Shown: positions 1 to 8,683 of the stretch, one piece after another | Numbering within the stretch: position 1 is the stretch's first letter | Layout of the letters: the number at the start of each line of letters is the position of its first letter | Assembly (NCBI RefSeq): GCF_018449605.1 | Contig: NZ_JAAVUW010000001.1 | Coordinates: forward strand, 434,001-498,000 | Reading direction: 5' to 3' | Origin: Luteibacter sp. dw_328 | GTDB lineage: Bacteria > Pseudomonadota > Gammaproteobacteria > Xanthomonadales > Rhodanobacteraceae | Length of the DNA: 64,000 nucleotides | The notes under the pieces: generated by a model | Told to the model about the DNA's origin: nothing | The model's database searches: none | Seen by the model: only the letters and a program-made list of their open reading frames with translations | Program-made: the position numbers and the translations under genes

Positions 1-1
1 G

Positions 2-727
2 AAGGGTGGCGTGTTCGAGTTTGGTCGCCCGAACAAAGTCGTCGACGACTACACGGAAAAAGGCACCTACCAGTCCATCGAGGACAGCCTGAAGCGCATG
101 AACGTGGGTCATATCGATTTTGTCTGGGTGCACGACATCGCGCAGGACTTCTACGGCGACGAGTGGCTGGGCAAGTTCGAGATCGCACGCACCGGCGCGT
201 TCCGCGCGCTGGATCGCATGCGCGACGAAGGCGTCATCAAGGGCTGGGGACTGGGCGTGAACAAGACCGAGCCGGTGGAGCTCCTGCTGGATCTGGCCAA
301 CGCACGACCGGATGCCACGCTGCTCGCCGGGCGCTACACATTGCTCGATCACGCCCACGCGCTCCAGCGCCTGATGCCAGCGGCTGCCGCAAAGGGCGTC
401 GACATCGTCGTCGGCGGCCCGTACAGCTCGGGCATCCTGGCCGGTGGCGCCCACTTTGAATACCAGGCGGCGTCGCCGGAAATCATCGCTCGCGTCGAAA
501 AGATCAAGGCGCTGGCAGCCCGTCACGACGTTCCGGTGAAGGCGGCGGCGGTGCAGTTCGTGCTGGCCCATCCTGCGGTAGCGGCGGTGATTCCCGGTGC
601 CAGCAAACCATCGCGCATTGCCGAAGACCACGCCGCGCTCAAGGCCGTCATCCCCGGCGACTTCTGGCGCGAGATGCGCCAGCAAGGCCTGGTGTCGCCG
701 GAAGCGCCGTTGCCCGGCGACGCCTGA
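2..727 (+). CDS. aldo/keto reductase, C-terminal part (5' end outside window)
   Basis: The reading frame is open from the first bases, so the gene begins upstream and only about 241 C-terminal residues are seen. They match the second half of the TIM barrel of aldo/keto reductases of the D-threo-aldose 1-dehydrogenase type: the strand with WVHDI, the WGLGVN segment, and the terminal NADP-binding stretch PGASKPSRIAED. The catalytic Asp/Tyr/Lys region lies outside the window. Such enzymes reduce aldehydes or oxidise sugars with NAD(P)H in the cytoplasm. An Old Yellow Enzyme gene follows after 70 bp on the same strand and may be co-transcribed. The exact substrate cannot be told. Confidence 0.85.
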   Translation, partial: KGGVFEFGRPNKVVDDYTEKGTYQSIEDSLKRMNVGHIDFVWVHDIAQDFYGDEWLGKFEIARTGAFRALDRMRDEGVIKGWGLGVNKTEPVELLLDLANARPDATLLAGRYTLLDHAHALQRLMPAAAAKGVDIVVGGPYSSGILAGGAHFEYQAASPEIIARVEKIKALAARHDVPVKAAAVQFVLAHPAVAAVIPGASKPSRIAEDHAALKAVIPGDFWREMRQQGLVSPEAPLPGDA

Positions 728-797
728 GCGCCCTTTTTTTCAAGCAACCGATACCCCAACACGGGTATCAAGTATCTGGTTTCCGAGGAGACACCCC

Positions 798-1961
798 ATG
801 GCGCAACCCGCGCTGTTCAAACCGATCCGTGTACGCAACCTCGACCTGACCAACCGGATCGTGATCGCGCCGATGTGCCAGTACTCGGCCGTGGACGGCC
901 AGATGAACGACTGGCACCTGATGCACCTGGGTCAGCTCGCCAACTCGGGTGCCGCCCTGGTGACGATCGAAGCCACGGCCGTGCTGCCCGAGGCGCGGAT
1001 CACCTGGGCCGACGTGGGCTTGTACGACGACGCGACGGAAGCCGCCATGCGGCGCACGCTGGAAGGCGTGCGCAAGTGGTCCAACGTGCCCATCGCGATC
1101 CAGCTCAACCACGCGGGGCGCAAAGCGTCGACTGACACACCCTGGGTCGGCGGCGCCCAGCTGGCGCCGGATGACGCCCATGGTTGGCAAACCGAGGCAC
1201 CGTCGGCCGTGGCCTTCCTCGACGACTATGTGCCGCCCACGGCGCTGGACCGTGATGGCCTGGCCCGTGTCCGCGACGCCTTCGCCGCCGCTGCGGTGCG
1301 GGCCGCGCGGCTGGATATCGATGTCGTCCAGTTGCACGGGGCGCATGGCTACCTGCTGCATCAGTTTCTCTCGCCGATCTCCAACCAGCGGACCGACGAA
1401 TACGGCGGGTCGCTGGAAAACCGCATGCGCTTCCCCCTCGAGGTATTCGACGCCGTCCGCGGGGCATTCCCCGCCGATCGTCCCGTCACGATGCGCGTGT
1501 CGGCGACGGATTGGGTCGAGGGCGGCTGGGACCTGGAGCAAACCCTCGTGTTCGCCCGTGCCCTCGAAGACCACGGCTGCGATGCCATCCATGTGTCGAC
1601 GGGCGGTCTCGATGCCGCGCAGAAGATCCCCGTGGGCCCCAGCTACCAGGTGCCCTTCGCCCGCGCGGTGAAGCAAGCGGTGAAGATGCCCGTCGTCGCC
1701 GTCGGCCTGATCACCGAAGCCGAGCAGGCAGAGGCCATCGTGGCCACAGGCGACGCGGACATGATCGCCCTGGCGCGCACGGTGCTGTTCGATCCACGCT
1801 GGCCCTGGCACGCGGCTGCCCAGTTGGGCGGGCAGATTCACCATCCGCCGAAGCAATACCTGCGGTCACAGCCGTCGCGTTTCCGGCATCTGTTCGCTGT
1901 GCCGGAACATATGGCCGCCGAGGCGGGCTGGACCGAAGACGGTGAAGGTCGTCTGCTTTAA
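798..1961 (+). CDS. NADH:flavin oxidoreductase, YqjM-type Old Yellow Enzyme
   Basis: A 387-residue FMN enzyme that reduces activated C=C bonds (enones, nitro compounds) with NAD(P)H. The ATG at 798 is chosen because a GAGGAG ribosome site precedes it by 7 bases; the frame is open further upstream but without a good start. Family signs: APMCQYS near the N-terminus, with Cys27 and Tyr29, the redox-tuning Cys and Tyr of the YqjM class; HAGRKAS; and the LHGAHGYL...FLSP...[10 protein letters not shown] block that binds FMN and substrate. It follows an aldo/keto reductase, a common pairing for detoxifying reactive carbonyls. It differs in class from the other OYE in this window (48748-49866). Confidence 0.93.
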   Translation: MAQPALFKPIRVRNLDLTNRIVIAPMCQYSAVDGQMNDWHLMHLGQLANSGAALVTIEATAVLPEARITWADVGLYDDATEAAMRRTLEGVRKWSNVPIAIQLNHAGRKASTDTPWVGGAQLAPDDAHGWQTEAPSAVAFLDDYVPPTALDRDGLARVRDAFAAAAVRAARLDIDVVQLHGAHGYLLHQFLSPISNQRTDEYGGSLENRMRFPLEVFDAVRGAFPADRPVTMRVSATDWVEGGWDLEQTLVFARALEDHGCDAIHVSTGGLDAAQKIPVGPSYQVPFARAVKQAVKMPVVAVGLITEAEQAEAIVATGDADMIALARTVLFDPRWPWHAAAQLGGQIHHPPKQYLRSQPSRFRHLFAVPEHMAAEAGWTEDGEGRLL

Positions 1962-2000
1962 CCCGCTTACGGACTGCTGCGACAAGATGCGCCAAGCGCG

Positions 2001-2024
2001 CCAGTGTACCGATCGGTACACTGG
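2001..2024. promoter_or_regulatory. perfect 24-bp palindrome, likely TetR-family operator
   Basis: Two 12-base arms, CCAGTGTACCGA and its exact reverse complement, meet with no spacer at 2012/2013. The core TGTACCGATCGGTACA has the look of a TetR/AcrR-family operator. It lies 29 bp before the start of the SnoaL-like gene and its TetR partner (2514-3086), so autoregulation of that two-gene operon is the simple reading. Confidence 0.75.
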
Positions 2025-2052
2025 CGACTCCTCAACGCTGGAGTGCCTCCCG

Positions 2053-2514
2053 ATGGCCGCGCCTGTCCCTCCGTTCAATCACGAATCCGCCGTGCAGAAG
2101 GTCCGTCTTGCCGAAGACGGCTGGAATAGTCGCGACCCTGCAAGGGTGGCCCTCGCTTACACCGTCGACAGCCAGTGGCGGAATCGCGCCGAGTTCGTCA
2201 CCGGCCGCGAGGCAGTCGTCGCCTTCCTTACGCGCAAGTGGCAGAAAGAGCAGGATTACCGGTTGATCAAGGAGCTGTGGGCCTTTACCGGCGATCGCAT
2301 CGCCGTGCGCTTCGCCTATGAATGGCACGACGACAGCGGTAACTGGTTCCGCTCCTACGGTAACGAGAACTGGGAGTTCGACGCCGCGGGCGAGATGCAC
2401 CATCGCTATGCATGCATCAACGATCTCCCCATCGCCGAGAGCGAGCGCAAGTTCCACTGGCCGCTGGGACGTCGCCCGGATGATCACCCGGGTCTTTCCG
2501 ACCTGGGACTCTGA
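2053..2514 (+). CDS. SnoaL-like / DUF1348 family protein
   Basis: A 153-residue cytoplasmic protein of the nuclear-transport-factor-2-like fold (DUF1348). Recognisable segments are the N-terminal [18 protein letters not shown], the WRNRAEF...GREAVVAFL motif and [23 protein letters not shown], all typical of this family, whose biochemical role is not established. The ATG at 2053 is preferred over the more upstream frame start because it leaves the palindrome at 2001-2024 outside the gene. Its stop codon overlaps the TetR start by one base (TGATG), so the two are translationally coupled. The gene is probably the regulator's target. Confidence 0.85.
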   Translation: MAAPVPPFNHESAVQKVRLAEDGWNSRDPARVALAYTVDSQWRNRAEFVTGREAVVAFLTRKWQKEQDYRLIKELWAFTGDRIAVRFAYEWHDDSGNWFRSYGNENWEFDAAGEMHHRYACINDLPIAESERKFHWPLGRRPDDHPGLSDLGL

Positions 2515-3086
2515 TGGCCCGCGTCGTCTTCGAACGAGCCGATGTCATACCCCTGGTCGCGGATGCCTTCCGCGAGCTGGGGTATGACGGCGCGAGCATG
2601 AGTCGGATCACGGAGCGCACCGGGCTGGGCAAAAGCAGCCTTTATCATTTCTTCCCCGGCGGCAAGGAGGAGATGGCGGCAGTCGTGCTGGCCGATGTAG
2701 ACGACTGGTTCGAGCGACATATCTTCGTGACCTTGCGTGAGGGTGAGCCGCATGGGGCCATCGCCGCCATGTGGCGTGAGGTGGACAGGTATTTCCAGTC
2801 CGGAGGCCGCGTATGCCTGGTCGGGGCGTTCGCCCTGGACCAGACCCGCGATCGCTTCGCGACGGCGATATCCGGCTACTTCGTACGCTGGATCGAGGCG
2901 TTGGCATCGGCCCTGGTTCGACTGGGCCGAAGTGCGGAGGAGGCGAGCGAGCAGGCGGAGGATATCGTTCTCGGCATTCAGGGTGCGCTGATGCTGTCGC
3001 GTGCGAAACGCGACCCCGCATCGTTTCGCGCCGCGTTGCATCGGATGGCGCGCCGCCTCGGAACACCGCATCATGCCGACCTGTGA
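2514..3086 (+). CDS. TetR family transcriptional regulator
   Basis: 190 residues with an N-terminal TetR helix-turn-helix (about residues 8-55: FRELGYDGASMSRITERTGL then GKSSLYHFFPGGKEEM), close in style to the LmrA/YxaF subgroup, followed by a helical ligand-binding domain with no recognisable specificity. It is translationally coupled to the preceding SnoaL-like gene. The perfect palindrome at 2001-2024 upstream of the pair is its probable operator, so it most likely represses its own operon until an unknown small molecule binds. Confidence 0.92.
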   Translation: MARVVFERADVIPLVADAFRELGYDGASMSRITERTGLGKSSLYHFFPGGKEEMAAVVLADVDDWFERHIFVTLREGEPHGAIAAMWREVDRYFQSGGRVCLVGAFALDQTRDRFATAISGYFVRWIEALASALVRLGRSAEEASEQAEDIVLGIQGALMLSRAKRDPASFRAALHRMARRLGTPHHADL

Positions 3087-3104
3087 CAAACCTGGGGTCG
3101 ATCG

Positions 3105-3656
3105 ATGAGCAAGGAAATCAAGCGCTGCACGTGGGCCGGTAGTGATCCGCTTTACACCGACTACCACGACAAGGAATGGGGCGTGCCCTTGCACGACTCG
3201 CGCATGTTGTGGGAACAGTTGATGCTGGAAGGCTTCCAGGCGGGCCTGGCGTGGATCACCGTGCTGCGCAAGCGCGAAACCTTCCGCAAGGCGTTCAAGG
3301 GGTTCGACCCGGCGAAGGTGGCGCGTTTTACCGAGAAAGACATCCTGCGCCTTCTGGAGGATCCGGGCATCATCCGTTCGCGTGCAAAGATCGAAGCGAC
3401 CATCAACGGTGCGCGCGTCTACGAAGAGATGAAGGCGCGCGGCGAGACCTTCGATGCCTATTGCTGGTCGTTTACCGAGGGCAAGGTATTGCGCGGCGAC
3501 GGACGCACGGTGCATGCACAGACGCCGTTGTCGGTGACGATCTCGAAGGACCTCAAGAAGCGCGGCTTCAAGTTCGTCGGTCCGACCATCACCTACGCCT
3601 GGATGCAGGCGGTCGGTATCGTCGACGACCACGCGCTCGGTTGTTTCCGGCGGTGA
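3105..3656 (+). CDS. tag: DNA-3-methyladenine glycosylase I
   Basis: 183 residues, normal length for Tag, which removes 3-methyladenine from alkylated DNA. The zinc ligands of the family are present: Cys8, His21, and His176 with Cys180 in the C-terminal HALGC motif. The start of the family (KRCTWAGSDPLYTDYHDKEWG) and the EGFQAGLAWITVL helix are plain. The ATG lies 18 bp after the TetR stop. The last 24 codons of this gene are matched by a decayed copy at 6904-6975, on the far side of the TonB receptor gene. Confidence 0.96.
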   Translation: MSKEIKRCTWAGSDPLYTDYHDKEWGVPLHDSRMLWEQLMLEGFQAGLAWITVLRKRETFRKAFKGFDPAKVARFTEKDILRLLEDPGIIRSRAKIEATINGARVYEEMKARGETFDAYCWSFTEGKVLRGDGRTVHAQTPLSVTISKDLKKRGFKFVGPTITYAWMQAVGIVDDHALGCFRR

Positions 3657-3680
3657 GTCGGTAAGGCAGGCGTTTTCACG

Positions 3681-3720
3681 GAAAAAGAAGTGACGCGCGG
3701 GTTGCCCCACGCGCCACTTC
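3681..3720 (-). terminator. rho-independent terminator of the TonB receptor gene
   Basis: Two 14-base arms (3687-3700 and 3707-3720) pair fully on the minus strand, counting two G-U wobbles; on the plus strand the same positions are A-C mismatches, so the hairpin serves minus-strand RNA. It is followed on that strand by a run of U residues (complement of GAAAAA at 3681-3686). It lies 29 bp beyond the receptor stop codon. Confidence 0.8.
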
Positions 3721-3748
3721 CTGAGACTTCAGACTTCGAACAGCCTGA

Positions 3749-6538
3749 TTACAGCTTGACCTTCACACCCAGGTTGAAGAACCGGCCGATAGCGCCGTCC
3801 TGGGCATACGTCGGGTTGTAGTTGACGCCGGCATAGTTGGCCACGTCCAGCGGCGCCTTTCGGTCGAACGCGTTCATGACCGAAGCGGTTACGGCGATCT
3901 TCGGTGTGAACTGGTAGCTGCTGGTGAGGTTGAATTCGGTGAACGAACCGACCGTGCAGCTGGAATAGCCATCGGGGATGCAGTCACTGCCATACACGTC
4001 CGGCGCCGTGTTCTTCATGCCACTGGTGTGATAGAAGGTCCCGGTGAGGGTGAGGTTGTTCCAGATCATGGTGTTCGACCACGACTCACGATATCGCGGC
4101 GTACCGGCGCCTGAAGACAGGTTGTAAGGACCGTGCGTGCCCGCGAACGATTCCACCGTGCCATCGGGCAGCGTCAGCCTCCAGGAAAAGATATCCGTAC
4201 CGCTGAAGTCGGAGATGTACTGGATACCGTTACCGAAGGTGAAATGCGCCTGCAGGTCGACATCCAGGCCATCGGTCTTCAGGGAGTTGGCATTGATGTA
4301 GCTTCCGATCACTTCGATCGGACGTGCCAGGGCGTTGGGATTGAGCGGATCGGGCTTATCGGCGATCACCTGCGTGCCCGCGGGCAAGGCCTGCCCCGCA
4401 TAGTACGCATCCAGAATCGAGCTCGGATCGGTCGATGTAATCACATCGGTTTTCTTGATGTGATAGTAGTCGAACGACGCATTCAGCCATGAGGTCGGCT
4501 GCAAGACGACGCCCAACGTATAGCTCTTCGCCCGCTCCGGCTTGATGGCCTTGTTGGCGTCGGTGAACTGGGCCAGCTGGTACGCCTGCACGTAGCCGTT
4601 GTTGCCATGTTCCGCAGCGAAGGATGCCGGCGGGTTGTACGTGACGAAACCTTCGTTGGAGCTCGAACCGTTCTCGGAGAAGCTCGGCGCACGCACACCC
4701 TTGGAGAACGTGCCGCGCACCGCCAGCCAGTCGAGCGGCTTCCACTTCAGACCCAGCTTGGGCGCGAACTCGGTGCCGATATCCGAATAATGATCGACGC
4801 GGCCGGACAAGTCCGCCTCCAGCGATTCGAGCAAGGGCGCGTCGAACTCGAGGTACGCGCCTTCGACATCGCGGCTACCCTTGGTCTGCGCATTGCCCAG
4901 GCCCTGGAACTCGTTACCCGGATTCAGTGAGGGATCGTTCTGTGCTTCGTGGCGCAGTTGGATACCCGCTGCCACACCCAGCGCGCCACCGGGCAAGTCG
5001 AACAAGCTGCGATTGGCGGCGAGGTCGACGGCATCAAGGTCCGAGGTCGAGGTCTTGTTGTAGCCCGGCGCCAGGGAGTTACGTACCGCCGAACTGTTCG
5101 ACGCCGGATTGAGGAAATTGTAACTGCCGGTGTTGATCGCGTTGATCAGGCCGGCGTACTGCAGGTAACCGTACAGCTGGGTATCCAGGCTGGTGTGGTT
5201 GAGGACGAGTGCCGCGTCGTAGTTCCATTCGCCCCATGTGCCTGCGACATCGCCAACAATGCGAAGGTTGTGATTATCGTAGGTGCCACCGCGGGGGATA
5301 TCGCCGAACGCGTAGTTGAGCAGCGCCGCCTGGCCACTCGACGCGAACGGATTGTTCGGGTTGAGGCTGCCATTGCTCAGATACACCGGCAAGGCAATAT
5401 TGTTGGTGTTGTTTGGCGTCGAACTCTGGATCTGGGCCGGGGCGGCGACCGCATCCGTTTTCGTCTCCATGTAGCTGAGCGACACGTACGCTTTGGTGGT
5501 GTCGTTGATCTTCACGGTGAAGCGGCCATAGACGCCGCCTTCCTTCGTCTTGGCCTGGATCTGGGTGTACTGCGCCGTCGTGTTCTGCTGGCAGTAGGTA
5601 CCCGACTTATCGGTGGTAAGGGTGCCTTTGGCGCCGCAGCCACCCGTCAGCAGGCTGGCGGTGGCACCGTCGTTCGGAATACCCGTCGTGACGTCGCCTG
5701 GCGTACCCAGCGTGCCGGGCGTCACCGAACCGTAGATCGAACCTGAGCCGTTGGCCGGCTGACCCGCCTGGAGATTGGCGCCGCCGATGCGACTCAGGTC
5801 CTCGGTGTTGTAAGGAAAACTGCGGTCACCCGCCTGGATCGCGTTGTCCTCTTCAAACTGCGCGCTGAAGTAAGCGTTGTAACCGTCCTTGTTCAGATCG
5901 CCGCCGCCAGCAAGGAAGGTACCCTTGCGCGTAAAGCCACCACCGTGGGCAGAGTTGCCGACGTCAGCCGACGCTTCCACACCCTGGTAGCCAGGTTTGA
6001 GGATCACGTTGACCACACCGGCGATGGCATCGGCGCCGTACAGCGAGGAGGCGCCGTCCTTCAGCACTTCAATGCGGTCGACCGCGGCCAGCGGGATCGT
6101 ATTCAGATCGACGAAGGAGCGCTCGCCATCGTCGGCGACGGCATAGTTGGCGGCACGATGGCCGTCGATCAGTACCAGGGTGGAGTTCACCGTCAGGCCA
6201 CGCAGGGCCACACCCGACGAGCCTGCGGCAAAGCCGTTGGTGAAGGCGTTCGGAATGGAACCACTGTTGTCGGCGGAGATAGAACGCACCACGTCGGAAA
6301 TGGTGGTGTAGCCGCTGCGGGCGATGTCCTTGGCCGAGATCGTGGTCACCGGCGAAGCGGTTTCCGTATCGATACGCGGAATGGCCGAGCCGGTCACCGT
6401 AATGGTCTGCAGGGTGCTGGGGTTGGTGCTGGTGTCCTGCGGGGCCGCATCAGTGCTGGCGGCCTGTGCCCACGCGGTACTTGCGACCGGAGTGAGAAGG
6501 AGCGTGGCCAAGGCGCACGCGAGCTTGTTACGTTTCAT
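3749..6538 (-). CDS. TonB-dependent outer membrane receptor
   Basis: 929 residues from the ATG at 6538; that start gives a clean Sec signal peptide (KRNK, then a hydrophobic run, ending in AWAQA near residue 26). After it come a TonB-box-like segment QTITVTG (about 44-50), the plug domain (about 60-175, with VALRGL, STLVLIDGHR, RIEVLKDGASSLYG) and a long beta-barrel ending in FNLGVKVKL. These proteins import scarce substrates through the outer membrane with TonB-ExbBD energy. The substrate is not evident; the upstream cupin-like gene on the same strand suggests the carbohydrate- or peptide-uptake receptors common in Xanthomonadales. A terminator follows. A 440-bp leader separates it from the cupin gene. 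Confidence 0.93.
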   Translation of the reverse strand: MKRNKLACALATLLLTPVASTAWAQAASTDAAPQDTSTNPSTLQTITVTGSAIPRIDTETASPVTTISAKDIARSGYTTISDVVRSISADNSGSIPNAFTNGFAAGSSGVALRGLTVNSTLVLIDGHRAANYAVADDGERSFVDLNTIPLAAVDRIEVLKDGASSLYGADAIAGVVNVILKPGYQGVEASADVGNSAHGGGFTRKGTFLAGGGDLNKDGYNAYFSAQFEEDNAIQAGDRSFPYNTEDLSRIGGANLQAGQPANGSGSIYGSVTPGTLGTPGDVTTGIPNDGATASLLTGGCGAKGTLTTDKSGTYCQQNTTAQYTQIQAKTKEGGVYGRFTVKINDTTKAYVSLSYMETKTDAVAAPAQIQSSTPNNTNNIALPVYLSNGSLNPNNPFASSGQAALLNYAFGDIPRGGTYDNHNLRIVGDVAGTWGEWNYDAALVLNHTSLDTQLYGYLQYAGLINAINTGSYNFLNPASNSSAVRNSLAPGYNKTSTSDLDAVDLAANRSLFDLPGGALGVAAGIQLRHEAQNDPSLNPGNEFQGLGNAQTKGSRDVEGAYLEFDAPLLESLEADLSGRVDHYSDIGTEFAPKLGLKWKPLDWLAVRGTFSKGVRAPSFSENGSSSNEGFVTYNPPASFAAEHGNNGYVQAYQLAQFTDANKAIKPERAKSYTLGVVLQPTSWLNASFDYYHIKKTDVITSTDPSSILDAYYAGQALPAGTQVIADKPDPLNPNALARPIEVIGSYINANSLKTDGLDVDLQAHFTFGNGIQYISDFSGTDIFSWRLTLPDGTVESFAGTHGPYNLSSGAGTPRYRESWSNTMIWNNLTLTGTFYHTSGMKNTAPDVYGSDCIPDGYSSCTVGSFTEFNLTSSYQFTPKIAVTASVMNAFDRKAPLDVANYAGVNYNPTYAQDGAIGRFFNLGVKVKL

Positions 6539-6900
6539 GATCACGACCCTTATGCTTATTTCAGGCAATGCGAGCTCGCCCCGACACGGTGGTCAGGTGG
6601 CTGAAGGCATTGGTAATAACGAGGTCGTTAGTAGGGGAAGGCCTCGTCTGAGATCGAGTCTTTCATCATCACCAGGCGTATACAAGCAATTAACACGCGC
6701 GCTAAGACTTGCGGCTGAGTGCTCGTTTTTATGCAGATCGCAGGGGTGTGCGAATGAGCGGATGGCGAATCAGCAGCCTTATCCGTGCGTTACCGATGCG
6801 TCTCGTAATATGTAATTTTTCCGCCGCCTCGAAATCCCACGTTGGTTTCGTTTTCATTTCGGCTAAATGAATGGTTGGCAACGGGGCGTTGAACTGAGAC
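6539..6900. promoter_or_regulatory. AT-richer intergenic leader of the TonB receptor
   Basis: This stretch has no convincing gene. It is visibly richer in A/T than its surroundings (for example 6800-6870 has runs of T and ATGTAATTTTT), as expected for the promoter region of the minus-strand receptor. I could not pick one promoter with confidence. No repeat or hairpin stands out. Confidence 0.4.
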
Positions 6901-6903
6901 ACG

Positions 6904-6975
6904 AATGTCACCTGCGCGTAAATGCAGGAAGTGGACATCGTCGATGACCACGCGCTCGGTCAATTCAGGCGGTGA
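6904..6975 (+). pseudogene. decayed 3' fragment of a tag gene
   Basis: Twenty-four codons line up without a gap with the last 24 codons of tag (3585-3656): 55 of 72 bases match by my count, including the IVDDHALG block and the terminal FRR-stop. The Trp codon just before the Met is TAA here, and the zinc-ligand Cys of HALGC is Gln, so this piece cannot encode a working enzyme. Similarity continues a few bases past the stop (GTAAG). The cupin-like gene ends head-on into it at 6977. It looks like a leftover from insertion or recombination at the tag 3' end. Confidence 0.8.
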
Positions 6976-6976
6976 C

Positions 6977-7933
6977 TCAGTAAGAGCCGGGCGGGGCCTT
7001 CTCGCCGAGCCAGCCTTCCTCGGGGCGCTTGTGCGCTTTCAGTCCCTGCCAGAAGGTCAGCGCGCGCAGCGTCCATTGCCGGCTGATCGCCAGGGCAAGT
7101 CCCAGCGGCACTTTCAGGGCATCGCGTAGAGGCGACACACCCGGATACGTCGGCGTGACGCGCAGGTATTTCCTGCATACGCGGTTGAACTGATGCACAC
7201 GGGCGAGATGCACCGTGTGCTTCGTATAGAAGGTGACACCGATGGAGACGGACACGCCGTCGCCCGGTGTCGCCCAGTCCGTGGTGGTTCGGGTCATGTG
7301 GGGGGAGGTGGTCGGGAAGTACACGCCGTCGCCGGGCCCGCTATCGAACTCATGGCTCGATGCGAGCGAGGAATCCTTGAGCTTCACATCGCGCAGCGTG
7401 TGGCTCACGATGAAGTCTTCGACGTGGGCGGCGGTAACGGCATCGCGGTCGGTTGGCTCCCAGACGCTAAGCACCTTCCTGCCATGCAACTGGAGCCAGA
7501 AATTGTTCTCGCGATCGATGTGGAAGGGCGTGACCGACGGCGGCGCGGAGATAAAGATGAATCCGGTGACGTTGAAAATGCCCGGCTGCTCGCGCTCGAT
7601 CGTTGCCCGTACGCCGTCGATGATGGCTTCGAGCAGCGCGCGGTATCGCGGTATCGCCTCCACGTTATAGAGCGCAATCCACGAGCCGGTCTCTTCGATT
7701 CGCTCGAAGACGTCGTCGATATCGCGTCCGTCCGGATGCCGTGCGTCGTGGCGGAACGCCGAGGCCTGGGTCATGCCGGGCTTGACGAACCGGCACTTCT
7801 CCAGCGGCATGAGTTCCTTCGCCAGCCGTGCGAGCGCCGGTAACTGGAACAGGGGATGTTTATCGAAATCGTGGCGCAGCCGGTTGATCCGGTGCGTCGA
7901 GAATCCCTGTGGGTCGAGAGGCTGTACGCCCAT
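6977..7933 (-). CDS. cupin-like (JmjC/Cupin_8) domain protein
   Basis: 318 residues from the ATG at 7933, which has a GGGAG ribosome site upstream; an in-frame start at 7975 exists but lacks one. The double-stranded beta-helix carries a metal-binding HxD (His138-Ile-Asp140 in TPFHID), the NNFWLQLHGRKVLSVWEP segment and a distal His212 in SPHMT, as in Fe(II)/2-oxoglutarate-type cupin_8 proteins. Genes of this kind are often found beside TonB receptors in Xanthomonadales and Caulobacterales; their reaction is mostly unknown. The TonB receptor lies downstream on the same strand after a 440-bp gap that holds the tag fragment. Confidence 0.85.
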   Translation of the reverse strand: MGVQPLDPQGFSTHRINRLRHDFDKHPLFQLPALARLAKELMPLEKCRFVKPGMTQASAFRHDARHPDGRDIDDVFERIEETGSWIALYNVEAIPRYRALLEAIIDGVRATIEREQPGIFNVTGFIFISAPPSVTPFHIDRENNFWLQLHGRKVLSVWEPTDRDAVTAAHVEDFIVSHTLRDVKLKDSSLASSHEFDSGPGDGVYFPTTSPHMTRTTTDWATPGDGVSVSIGVTFYTKHTVHLARVHQFNRVCRKYLRVTPTYPGVSPLRDALKVPLGLALAISRQWTLRALTFWQGLKAHKRPEEGWLGEKAPPGSY

Positions 7934-8080
7934 GTTGATCGCTCCCCTGATGGCCAGAGCCGCCCTGCCAGGCATAGGAGAAGCGTCGTACTAACTTGCG
8001 GGCTTCGCTATCGGGCGCACGGTCTAACCGCAAGGTATTGCGTAAATCTACGGAGTGATCTGCCTCCGGCACGAAAACGG

Positions 8081-8102
8081 AAAGGGGCCCGAAGGCCCCT
8101 TT
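8081..8102 (-). terminator. rho-independent terminator with UUCG loop
   Basis: Nine-base perfect arms (AAAGGGGCC and GGCCCCTTT) enclose a tetraloop that reads TTCG on the minus strand, a very stable loop, and the minus-strand continuation is rich in T. It sits 20 bp past the end of the AhpD-like gene and stops its transcript before the cupin gene. Confidence 0.8.
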
Positions 8103-8121
8103 GTTCATGTCCGAATAGGTG

Positions 8122-8589
8122 TCACGCCGCCCTGGCAAGCCTCGAAGCCGTCACCGGCTTATTACGAAAGGCCACCCCCATCCGGTTGAAGGCGCTCATC
8201 AGCGCAATCGCGGTGGAGAGATCGGCGAGCTCTTTTTCGCCGAACTCAGCGGCGGCGGCAGCGTAGTCGGCATCCGGCACGCCGGTGTCGGCGACCAGGG
8301 CAACCGACTCCGCCCAGGCCAGCGCGGCCTGTTCGCGCGTGCTGAAGACATCGCCTGATTCACGCCAGGCGGCGGTCAGGATCAGCTTCTCGAAGGGGAC
8401 GCCATGCTTGTGCATGTCTTGCGAGTGCATGTCGATGCAGTAGGCACAGCCGTTGATCTGCGAGACACGAAGGAAAACGAGGTCGACGAGGTTCTTGTCC
8501 AGGCCGCTCTGCGAGAGGTAGCCGTAGACGGCGACAAAGCCCTTCATGGCGTCGGGAGCGATCTTCATGTAGTCGATGCGGTTGCTCAT
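8122..8589 (-). CDS. AhpD-like alkylhydroperoxidase / carboxymuconolactone decarboxylase family protein
   Basis: 155 residues starting at the ATG at 8589, with GGAG upstream; the longer frame reaching 8874 runs into the divergent regulator and is not used. The AhpD core motif is complete: NGCAYC with Cys48 and Cys51, and His55 just after. Such small proteins act as peroxidase or thiol-disulphide relay factors in the cytoplasm. The gene is divergent from a MocR-type regulator (8684-10105), which is its likely controller, and ends at a strong terminator. Confidence 0.9.
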   Translation of the reverse strand: MSNRIDYMKIAPDAMKGFVAVYGYLSQSGLDKNLVDLVFLRVSQINGCAYCIDMHSQDMHKHGVPFEKLILTAAWRESGDVFSTREQAALAWAESVALVADTGVPDADYAAAAAEFGEKELADLSTAIALMSAFNRMGVAFRNKPVTASRLARAA

Positions 8590-8683
8590 GGTGCGTACTC
8601 CGGCAGAGGAAATGGATGGTCGGTATGGGTATAGCTTGCGATCGGAACGGGCCATCCGAAAGAGCCAAGAATGTTCTTCTTCG

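Noticed and set aside
3657-6976. Mobile element carrying the TonB receptor
   Set aside because: No integrase, transposase or terminal inverted repeat is present; only the duplicated tag end argues for an insertion, so no mobile element is annotated.
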